From contig JBBRUV010000031.1 in assembly GCA_038247465.1 (NCBI GenBank), positions 1-21,128 on the forward strand: a stretch of 21,128 bases of DNA, read 5' to 3'. The position numbers and the translations under genes are program-made. Positions 7,713 to 15,600 of this stretch are shown here, piece by piece. The notes under the pieces were generated by a model. It searched no databases and was not told the DNA's origin. It saw only the letters and a program-made list of their open reading frames with translations. The stretch's first letter is position 1, and the number at the start of each line of letters is the position of its first letter. The DNA is from JBBRNH01 sp038247465. GTDB taxonomy: Bacteria > Bacteroidota > Bacteroidia > Cytophagales > Spirosomataceae.

Positions 7713-7796
7713 ATGACAAATCTGCTGTTTGCGCTGGTGCTGTTGCTTGTTGCCGGGTTGTTGCTCGTGCGTCATTTTCAGGATTTACCGAAATAA
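7713..7796 (+). CDS. 27-aa single-pass membrane microprotein
   Basis: ATG 7713 to TAA 7794-7796 encodes MTNLLFALVLLLVAGLLLVR followed by HFQDLPK. Residues 4-19 form one strongly hydrophobic helix, with a short basic/polar tail. It starts 3 bp after the FHA-like stop and ends 10 bp before the phosphatase ATG, spacing that fits a real, translationally coupled gene and leaves no other use for this 97-bp gap. The function is unknown. It may be a membrane anchor or adaptor for the soluble FHA protein or a partner of the membrane phosphatase. No homologue is recognised. Confidence 0.6.
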   Translation: MTNLLFALVLLLVAGLLLVRHFQDLPK

Positions 7797-7806
7797 ACCC
7801 TCTACA

Positions 7807-9300
7807 ATGACTCTTCTCCAATTCACGGGCAAAACCGACGTGGGCAAACGCCGGCAAGACAATCAGGACACCTTTCTGGCAATGCAGCTCTGGGCCGACA
7901 CCAATGCGCTGCTGGTGGTGATTGACGGCGTGGGTGGCTATGCCGGGGGCGACCGTGCAGCCGCTATCGCCCGCGAATCCATTCAACAGTACATGGCAAC
8001 GCCCACCGGCGAACCCCTGATGATGCTGCGCGAAGCGGTCGTGTTTGCCAATAATCAGATCAACGAAACCCGGCAGGTCACGCCCGGCCTGGGCCAGATG
8101 TGCTGTGTGCTGACTGCCGCCGTTGCCCACGCGCAAACCCAAAAACTGTACGTCGCGCACGTGGGCGACACCCGGCTGTACCGATTTCGGGCGGGCCAAC
8201 TCACCAAGATTACGCAGGATCATTCACTCGTCGGCGTTCGCGAAGATGCCGGTGATCTGACCGAGGCCGAGGCCATGCACCACCCCCGCCGAAACGAGAT
8301 TTTGCGCGAAGTCGGCTCTATGCACCACGCCGTTGATGACCCCGATTTTCTGGAAAGCCACGATACTGATTTCGGCCCCGGCGATGGTCTCCTGCTGTGC
8401 AGCGATGGCCTGACGGACCTCCTGACCCGCGCCCGGATTACGGCGGTGTTGCAACAACCCATTTCGTTGGAAGCCCAGGCCGCCGAACTCATCCGGCAGG
8501 CCAACGAAGCCGGCGGCACCGATAACATTACCGTTGTGCTGGCCCGAAATAATACCCTGACTTCGGGCACAATTGGTTCTGAATCAGCGGACAAAATCGC
8601 CCGAACCCGCACCGACGAACGCCCGAATCGGCCCGTTTATCCGAGAGAAGACAATGCCGGTTTGCCAGCAACTGCCCCCGTTACGGCACCGGCCCCAACA
8701 CCAGCCCGGCGCGGGCGCGGGATTTGGTTCGTGTTGGGGGGATTGATGGCCGCGCTGATTGGCGGGTTAGTCTGGTATCAGTTTCAGATACCGACCTCAG
8801 CCGGTCTGCCGGTTAGTCCAACCGTTCCGGCAGACTCGACCGGCCAGCCGATTAACACAACGGTGATTTCGACCCGTTCACCGCAGCGATTAACGCTGTT
8901 AGATTCATTGCTACGGCTGGCCTACCGAAGTTCCGGTCACCAACTGACGCTGCCCGCCGACACATTTCGGCTTACTAACCCGCTCATAATCTGCGATTCA
9001 TTGCTGACCGTTGTGGGCCGGGGGCCAAAACCAACCGTGCTGATGCCCGCCGACAGCACCGCCGATTCGCTCGCCATTCGCATCAGCCAAAGCCCGGCCA
9101 CTGTAGCACTGAAAAAGTTGCTGATTATCGGATTCAAGACAGGCATTGTCGTTGCAGGCGATACAAAACTGCGGCTCGACAGCGTTTATTTTCGGAACGT
9201 TGGCCAGCCCGTTCGCATCCGGCAGGAAACGTTTCTGAACACCGAGATTCAGCTTTCGACCCCACCGGCTCCGGCCAGGCCCAAACCCCGTAAACCGTAA
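7807..9300 (+). CDS. PP2C-family Ser/Thr phosphatase with transmembrane helix and extracytoplasmic domain
   Basis: This 497-aa protein has an N-terminal PP2C/PstP-like catalytic domain (about 1-247): RRQDNQD (15-21), DGVGG with metal ligand D40, HVGDTRLY (118-125), CSDGLTD (198-204) and GTDNITV (237-243), so all metal-binding acids appear intact. A Pro/Ala-rich linker (about 286-300) leads to a transmembrane helix at 306-326, with the positive RRGRG just before it, putting the phosphatase in the cytoplasm. The remaining 170 residues lie outside the membrane and show short repeating beta patterns (LTLPADTFRLTNPLIICDS, LTVVGRG, KKLLIIGFKTGIVVAG, LRLDSVYF) like a small right-handed beta-helix. 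It should reverse phosphorylation by the two kinases downstream. ATG 7807 is used because the catalytic domain begins there; it lies 10 bp after the microprotein. Confidence 0.9.
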   Translation: MTLLQFTGKTDVGKRRQDNQDTFLAMQLWADTNALLVVIDGVGGYAGGDRAAAIARESIQQYMATPTGEPLMMLREAVVFANNQINETRQVTPGLGQMCCVLTAAVAHAQTQKLYVAHVGDTRLYRFRAGQLTKITQDHSLVGVREDAGDLTEAEAMHHPRRNEILREVGSMHHAVDDPDFLESHDTDFGPGDGLLLCSDGLTDLLTRARITAVLQQPISLEAQAAELIRQANEAGGTDNITVVLARNNTLTSGTIGSESADKIARTRTDERPNRPVYPREDNAGLPATAPVTAPAPTPARRGRGIWFVLGGLMAALIGGLVWYQFQIPTSAGLPVSPTVPADSTGQPINTTVISTRSPQRLTLLDSLLRLAYRSSGHQLTLPADTFRLTNPLIICDSLLTVVGRGPKPTVLMPADSTADSLAIRISQSPATVALKKLLIIGFKTGIVVAGDTKLRLDSVYFRNVGQPVRIRQETFLNTEIQLSTPPAPARPKPRKP

Positions 9301-9310
9301 GCCAACCCCA

Positions 9311-10867
9311 ATGACCACCGCTTCGTTTAATGCCGATTTTCCCGGTTATGACATCCTCGGCGAACTCGGCCGCAGCAACGCCCGCGTGCTCAAAGCCCGC
9401 CATCAGGCCACCGGCGATCTGGTGGCAATCAAGCACTTCACGGGCAACACCAACCCCGAAACCCTCCGGCGATTCGGGCGCGAAGCCGACATTATGACCG
9501 GCATCAGCCATCCCAACGTAGTCAAAATCAGGGAGGTAAACCTGGCGGCTGCGTTTCCGTTTATCGTCATGGAATATATCGAGGGCGGTACCGTGCGCGA
9601 TTTGCTCAAAACCCGCACCCGGCTCGACCTCGAAACCACCGTTCGGCTGGGGTTGCAGACAGTGGAAGCGTTTCGGGCGATTCATCAGGCGGGGATTATT
9701 CACCGTGACATCAAACCCGAAAATATTCTTTACCGCACCCTGCCGAGTGGCGAACTGCATTTTTTGCTCACCGATTTCGGCATCGCCCGCTTGCAGGAAC
9801 AAACCACCTTCACGCAAACCGGGCAGGCCATGATGACCTACGAATATGCCTCGCCCGAGCAGTTCGACAATCCTAAAGGCGTAACACCAGCCACCGACTA
9901 TTACTCACTCGGCGTGGTGCTGTATGAATGCCTGACTGGAAACGTGCCGTTTCCGCTCACCGAGCAGATGGGCATGGCTACGTTTATGAACCGGGTGCTG
10001 CGCGATACCCCGCCCCCCATTGCCCTCGCCCCCGACAGTAGTTTGCCCGATTCGATGAATACCCTGCTGGAGGAATTGCTCGTAAAAACGCCCGCCGACC
10101 GCCTGGCAGACCCTATTGAGGTGAAACAATTGCTAAAACGCGCCGAACTTGAAGCCATTCAGACCGACCGGCGCGGGCCAGCCGTGCCGCCCGCGTTTAT
10201 GAACCAGACACTGCCCGCCCCGCGCCCGGCCCCAGTGGTGTTATCAAGGCCAGAAACGATCACGCAACAACCTGTTTATCAAACAGAAAACACCAACAAT
10301 CCGGGCAGCGGACGGTGGGTGTTGTGGGCCGCTATTGGGTTTGTGGCGGTGCTGGTGGCGGTGACTATCTACCTGACGAACCAAAACCGTTCCGTTCCCC
10401 AAGAGGCCCCATTCACTACTAATTCGAGTGCCGGGATGGTGAGCGATTCGGCATCAACGATGGTGGGCGATTCAGCAGCGACGATGATGGGTGATTCGGC
10501 ATCAATCATGAGCGATTCGTCAGACACAATGATGGGTGATTCAGTATCAACGATGGTAGAAACGTCACCGCCCCAAACCACCGAAGCCCCGGCGGGCGTG
10601 GCCGTAAAAATTGCCGATTATCGCGCCGATAAGGTAATGGGCGGCATCAGCGGGGTGCAGGTGCAGCTCGACAACCCGACCGATCAATCGTTCAAAAGCA
10701 TTCTGGTTCGGGTGACGTATATCAAAGCCAACGGCGACGTTCACAAAACCGAAGACGTGTATTTCTACAACGTGCAGGCGTATTCGTCGCCAAAACAAAC
10801 CGCGCCCGACAGCAACCGGGGAACCGATGTTTCGGCGCAGATTGTGGCGTATCAATCAGAGCAGTAG
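9311..10867 (+). CDS. Membrane-anchored Ser/Thr protein kinase (Hanks/PknB type)
   Basis: The 518-aa protein has a kinase domain at about 13-280: VAIK with K41, E59 region, HRDIKPEN (131-138), DFG (155-157) and YASPEQ (179-184). The glycine loop reads ELGRSNARVLKA, keeping only the first glycine and one residue shorter than the normal form. A proline-rich stretch (about 288-315) precedes one transmembrane helix at 336-355. Outside the membrane lie a Ser/Asp/Met-rich repeat stretch (378-416) and a globular C-terminal region (VAVKIADYRADKV...VQVQLDNPTDQSFKSILVRVTYI) resembling small immunoglobulin-like beta domains. It starts 10 bp after the phosphatase stop, so the two form a kinase/phosphatase pair. 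The catalytic residues are intact, so activity is likely despite the odd loop. Substrates may include the SEDS-PBP fusion or the FHA proteins (inference). Confidence 0.92.
   Translation: MTTASFNADFPGYDILGELGRSNARVLKARHQATGDLVAIKHFTGNTNPETLRRFGREADIMTGISHPNVVKIREVNLAAAFPFIVMEYIEGGTVRDLLKTRTRLDLETTVRLGLQTVEAFRAIHQAGIIHRDIKPENILYRTLPSGELHFLLTDFGIARLQEQTTFTQTGQAMMTYEYASPEQFDNPKGVTPATDYYSLGVVLYECLTGNVPFPLTEQMGMATFMNRVLRDTPPPIALAPDSSLPDSMNTLLEELLVKTPADRLADPIEVKQLLKRAELEAIQTDRRGPAVPPAFMNQTLPAPRPAPVVLSRPETITQQPVYQTENTNNPGSGRWVLWAAIGFVAVLVAVTIYLTNQNRSVPQEAPFTTNSSAGMVSDSASTMVGDSAATMMGDSASIMSDSSDTMMGDSVSTMVETSPPQTTEAPAGVAVKIADYRADKVMGGISGVQVQLDNPTDQSFKSILVRVTYIKANGDVHKTEDVYFYNVQAYSSPKQTAPDSNRGTDVSAQIVAYQSEQ
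10443..10558 (+). repeat. Five imperfect tandem repeats (~24 bp) encoding a Ser/Asp-rich linker
   Basis: Units starting GCGATTC or GTGATTC recur at about 10443, 10467, 10491, 10512 and 10536, mostly 24 bp with one 21-bp unit, all multiples of three. They encode GDSxSTMM-like units in the extracytoplasmic stalk of the kinase. Such an array can change length without breaking the frame. Confidence 0.75.
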
Positions 10868-10985
10868 GTGATTATGGGGCAGGGGGCAGGTTTCGGCAGC
10901 GTTCATGGCATTTTGGTGCCTGTTGCTTGATAATGTGCTGACTAACCGGCAACTTCGCACCGCATCCAGTACAGACATTTTCGGT

Positions 10986-12044
10986 ATGCTCACCATCTAC
11001 GCCAATACCGAATTCCCCGGTTATGAAATCCTCAGCGAGTTGGGCCGCGCCAACGCCCGCGTCTTGAAGGCCCGGCACACGGCCACCGGTGATCTGGTGG
11101 CAATCAAACATTTTTCGCGCGAGACCGACCCCGAAATCCTGCGTCGGTTTGCCCGCGAAGCCGAGATTATGACCGGCGTTCTCAGCCCCAACGTGGTCAA
11201 AATCAGGGAGGTACAGCTATTGGGACGATTGCCGTTTATTGTCATGGACTGGATTGAGGGCGGAGACCTGCGCGGGTTCATCAAACAACGCAACAGCGTA
11301 GACGTGCCAACCACCATCCGGCTGGGGTTGCAGATTGCCGAGGCCCTGAAAGTTATTCATCCGGCGGGCATTGTTCACCGCGACATCAAGCCCGAAAACA
11401 TTCTGTATCGGGAGCTGGCAAGCGGTGAATTTCATTTTCTGCTGACCGATTTTGGCGTGGCCCGCCTGCGCGAACAGGCTAATTTCACCAAAACCGGGCA
11501 GTCTATGATGACCTACGACTATGCCTCGCCCGAGCAGTTCGATAACCCCAGAGAAGTGGGCATCGCCAGTGATTTTTACTCGCTTGGTGTGGTGCTGTAC
11601 GAATGTTTAGGCGGCAATGTGCCGTTTTCGATGGGCGACGGCACGGGCTTAGGCACGTTTATTAACCGGGTCATGCGCGAAGCCCCGGCCCCGCTGACCC
11701 TTGTTCAAAACGCCGAATTGCCCGCCAGCCTGAGCGTTTTACTGACTAAGTTATTAGCCAAGCAACCCGCCGACCGGCTGCGCGATGCCCGCGAGCTGGA
11801 ACTACTCTTGCGGCAGGCCGATGTGGAGCGGCTACAGGCAGGCATCATCGGCGAGCAGACGATGTTTATGAGACGGATTATCCCCCTCACAGCGGTATCA
11901 GCAACGGTGGCCGAACCAACCCCCGAACCCTTCAAATTTCTGACCGACGCCGACCCGCACAGCCGCGAATCCCAATCTGGCAAGAGTTTGCCTGACCATT
12001 CATCGTTGCTCGAAAGACTGATCCGGTGGAGACGGTCGCGCTAA
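10986..12044 (+). CDS. Soluble Ser/Thr protein kinase, paralogue of the preceding kinase
   Basis: This 352-aa kinase aligns without gaps with the upstream kinase over about 280 residues: the same start (EFPGYEIL), the same reduced glycine loop (ELGRANARVLKA), K41, HRDIKPEN (131-138), DFG (155-157) and YASPEQ. The coding DNA is also closely similar, so the pair arose by tandem duplication. Unlike its partner it has no transmembrane helix or outer domain and ends in an Arg-rich tail (RLIRWRRSR); the TonB fragment begins 14 bp later, so 3' truncation of a once longer kinase is possible. ATG 10986 was chosen by alignment with the paralogue; an ATG at 10905 would add 27 unrelated residues. The 118-bp gap upstream is larger than others in the cluster and holds no clear promoter. 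Confidence 0.9.
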   Translation: MLTIYANTEFPGYEILSELGRANARVLKARHTATGDLVAIKHFSRETDPEILRRFAREAEIMTGVLSPNVVKIREVQLLGRLPFIVMDWIEGGDLRGFIKQRNSVDVPTTIRLGLQIAEALKVIHPAGIVHRDIKPENILYRELASGEFHFLLTDFGVARLREQANFTKTGQSMMTYDYASPEQFDNPREVGIASDFYSLGVVLYECLGGNVPFSMGDGTGLGTFINRVMREAPAPLTLVQNAELPASLSVLLTKLLAKQPADRLRDARELELLLRQADVERLQAGIIGEQTMFMRRIIPLTAVSATVAEPTPEPFKFLTDADPHSRESQSGKSLPDHSSLLERLIRWRRSR

Positions 12045-12058
12045 GTTTTTGGTTTACG

Positions 12059-12199
12059 ATGCAGAAAGGACTCGGTTTTGGCACGGGCGAAGAAGCCATT
12101 CGAGTGGTAAAGTCAATGCCAAAATGGCGAGCTGGTAAAGCGTCGGGTAGTCCGGTACGGGTAAAATATACCTTGCCAATTAATTTCACGCGGGAATAA
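12059..12199 (+). pseudogene. TonB C-terminal domain fragment
   Basis: A 46-codon stretch from ATG 12059 to TAA 12197 reads KGLGFGTGEEAIRVVKSMP, KWRAGKASGSPVRVKYTLPI and NF. This is the last half of the TonB C-terminal domain, whose usual form is GLGFG.DEEAVRVVK.MPKW.PGKQNG.PVRVKY.LPINF. The membrane anchor, proline spacer and first strands are missing; the frame upstream has no TonB similarity. The coding pattern is well preserved, so the fragment is recent or constrained. It is most simply the 3' end of a TonB-family gene left by a deletion or insertion inside the kinase cluster. Confidence 0.75.
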
Positions 12200-12212
12200 T
12201 GTGGCAACGTAA

Positions 12213-12659
12213 TCGAACGCGGGAACAGAGCATTTAGCAAAGCAAGAGAATACGGAAGAAGTTCTACTGGCAATTCTGGCCGGTTTCAGGCAACAAAGCC
12301 CCGAAACCGTTGTCAGCGAAGTTATTCGGCGAATTGACAAAACGGCGCAGGGTGATTTTTCGTTAAAACGGTACTTCCAGCAGTTGCGGGTCTTGGCGCA
12401 ATTGCGTAACTTAGAAACTCAAATAGACAAAACAATGAACAGCATCGCCGAATACATCAACGAAGCAAAAGATGTTCTTTACATCCGGGGCCAACGCAAG
12501 GCCAGAGACGGAGAAAATAAGGCCAGAGAAGAAGAAAAACAGAACCTGGTAGCCCGGCTACTGGTACTGGGAAAACTGACGATTCCGGAAATTGCCGAAT
12601 CGGGTGGTGTTTCAACCGATTTTGTGCTGGATATTCAGCCCAAACAACGTCAGCCATAA
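12213..12659 (+). pseudogene. Rpn/PD-(D/E)XK transposase-like nuclease, C-terminal fragment
   Basis: The frame is open from 12213 to TAA 12659 without a start codon at its head. It encodes NTEEVLLAILAGFR, QSPETVVSEVIRRI, FSLKRYFQQLRVLAQLRNLE, an INEAKDVLYIRGQRKARDGE section and a charged tail with a helix-turn-helix-like end (LGKLTIPEIAESGGVSTDFV). This order matches the C-terminal half of the Rpn-type recombination-promoting nuclease/putative transposase family common in Bacteroidota; the N-terminal nuclease core is missing. A short protein could begin at TTG 12384 or ATG 12435, but a decayed fragment is more likely. It begins 13 bp after the TonB stub and ends 20 bp before the SEDS-PBP gene. 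The family call is from remembered motif order and is moderately sure. Confidence 0.6.
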
Positions 12660-12679
12660 CCGAGCAAGCGTTTCCCACC

Positions 12680-15600
12680 ATGCCCCTCCACCACGAACGC
12701 GCGTACCTCCTGCTTACCACCCTCCTGCTGCTCGGTTTATTCTGGCGACTCTATGCCAACCTCCAGCCCGGCTTAGAAAAAATAGAACAGGGCTATGCCA
12801 CCGGGCAAGCCACTAACCTGCAATCGGGCCGGGCCGAACATGGCCTAAATCCCGATTCACTGCGGAACCTGCTCACGTCCGGCAACTACCTCGAAGACCC
12901 CGCCGACATCAAACTCATTACCGATTCATTGCCCGCCAAACTGGGCCAAAACAACGCGTTGGATAACCTCGGCGGCATCAACAAACGCAGTTTTGCGGTG
13001 CTGGCTCCGGTAGCGTGGCGCAGCCCCATCGGGGGCGAGGAGTTTCGGAGCCGGTTGCGGGTGTCGCGGCAGCAGATGGGTTTCGATTCGGTGCTGTACC
13101 GGCAGGAACTCAACAAGCCAAAATCGTATCCGGCAATCGTCAGCGCGGGCAACGGCGAGGGCAGCCCCGGCAACGGCGAATTATCGGGCCGCGTCACCAC
13201 CGACGGGCAACCGATGGCCGCAGTGCTGGTGCAACTCAAACGCCACCCGGCCCGACCCGATACCCTCCCCGACCGAACGCGACTGAACGCAGCCCTCCCC
13301 GACCGAGCGCTGCCCGACCGTTTTACCTACGCCCGCACCGATGCCGATGGACAATTTGCGTTTACGGGACTAACCAATAGGCTGGCATACAGCGCGATAC
13401 CACTCAAACCGGGGTATGAATTTGGCTCCCGGCGCGGCACAACTAATTTATCAGGTTCTGAAACAGCCACCTTCACGGGCCGCCCGCACCGCTTGCGGCT
13501 CATCGGCACAACAATTTACGGTCAACTCAAAGCCGATCAGGCGTTTACGGTTCGCACACCGGGCGAGTTCCGGGCGGTGTTCTGGCAGATTGTGGCCGCA
13601 TTTCTGGCTGCGTTCTGGGCCGTGCATACCGTGTGGTCGTTCCGGCGGTTTCATCCCGACGCGCTGCTGTTGCCGATATTGATGCTCCTCACCGGGCTAT
13701 CGGTATTGACGTTATTGGCCCTGCAAAACCCGGTGCAGGATACCGTTTTTGCCGGGCAGGCCGTGCAGGGCGTTTGGCTGGGGCTGGCCGGGATGACGGT
13801 GCTGTCTCAACTGAACATCGGTCGGTTTTACGCGATGTGGCAGTTCGACCCGCTCGCTGCGTTTCGTACCCGGCAAACATTCCGGCTGTCAGGATGGACG
13901 TGGCTCGCGCTGGCTCTCGGGCTGGCATTGCTCACGCTGCTGGCCGGAACCGGGCCGGAAGGCAGTGGCGTTCGGGTCAATCTGTCGCTGTTGGGGCTAA
14001 CGTTCCAACCCAGCGAAATCACCAAATACCTGCTGCTGTTGTTTCTGGCGGGCTTTTTCGCGGCTAATGAGCAGCAAATCCGGCAACTCCCCGATCTGCG
14101 CTGGCGGCTCGGTATCAGCCTCGGCGCGTTCGTCGGAACGGGGTTGCTCTTAGTGATCTACCTGCTCCTCGGCGATATGGGACCGGCCCTCGTGGTCTGT
14201 TTTACGTTCCTGATTTTTTACAGCATTGCCCGGGGCAACCTGCCCGTATTGCTGGCAACGGGCGTGGGTTATGGCCTGATGCTCTGGCTGTTGCCGGGGG
14301 GTTGGGCCACGCTGATTGGCGTTGCTGCGCTGATTGGCTACCTGATTTGGCGGGGCGAAGCGCGTTCCAATACCCGATTCGGCTGGCTGGCGTTGCTGGC
14401 CGAAGCCCCGGTGTTGCTGATTTTGGTCATGGCCGCGTTTGCCTTTGGCGACCAGCTTCCGTTTGTTGGCGACCGTCTGGCCGACCGCAAAGCGATGTGG
14501 TTAAATCCCTGGAACAACGACGTTTATGGCGGAGACCACCTTGCCCACAGTTTCTGGACACTGGCTTCGGGCGGTTTTGCCGGGCAGGGGTTGGGCAGGG
14601 GCGCGACCAATACGCTGCCAGCCGCCCACACCGACATGATGTTGCCGAGCATGGCCGAACAAATCGGCGGGCTGGGGCTGGTAGCGGTATTGTTGCTCGT
14701 CTTTATGCTCCTTCACCGCACATTTCTGCACGCCCGACGCGCCGGGCAGCCGTTCAGCTTTTTCTTGGTGGCCGGGATTGCCATTGCCACCGGCGTTCAG
14801 TTTTTGCTCATCGCGGGTGGCTCGCTGGGGCTGTTACCGCTTACCGGCATCAGCGTTCCGTTTCTGAGTTATGGCAAAATATCGCTGATTATCAACCTGA
14901 TGGCAATGGGCGTGGTGTTCAGCGTGGCGCGTCGGCCCGGCGAAACGGTGCAGCGCGAATACCTCGAAACCCACTACGACGCGGTGCTGACGGTTGGCAT
15001 TGCCGGATTTTTGGCCGGGGTTTTGATTTTGATTGGCTGGCTGTTGCCGATTATCAGTTGGCAGGCCGATGACTACATCGTGCGGCCCGCCCGCGTCGTG
15101 ACCCGCAACGGCGACCCGGTGTATAGCTACAATCCACGCATCGAACGGCTGACCCGTGCGCTGGCCGCTGGTACGATTTATGACCGAAACGGCCTGCTTT
15201 TGGCAACGTCTTCGGCAGACAGCGTTCGGCATAATCTGCCCCGGCTCCGGCAAACCGAACTCGACCCGGCCCGTCTCGAAGCCCTGGCTCACAAACGGCT
15301 CCAACGGTATTATCCCTTCGGCGAACACTTATTTTATTGGATTGGCGACCAGAATACGGGGTTGTTTTGGGGGCAGGCCAACGGTTATTTCGCCGAGGCC
15401 ACGCACCTGAGCGAGTTGCGGGGTTTTGACAACCGTCCGCAGAAAAATACGCTCGTCACCACCGATTACCGCGCCGACCGATTCAGTCCGCCGGTTCGGC
15501 AGGCCCGCAGTTTGTCGGTGTACGACTACGGCGAATTGGCTCCGGCTCTCCGGGCCGGACTCGATAGCCGCGAAGTGGCCGACCGCAAAGCCCGCAACCG

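Noticed and set aside
10874..10890. G-rich stretch as a G-quadruplex
   Set aside because: Only two runs of four or more G are present, too few for a convincing quadruplex.
10905..10985. 27-codon N-terminal extension of the second kinase
   Set aside because: The paralogue starts at the position of ATG 10986 and the extension has no counterpart in it.
14302..15072. 256-codon plus-strand frame inside the SEDS-PBP gene
   Set aside because: It is a GC-rich out-of-frame shadow over conserved SEDS motifs and does not mark a frameshift.
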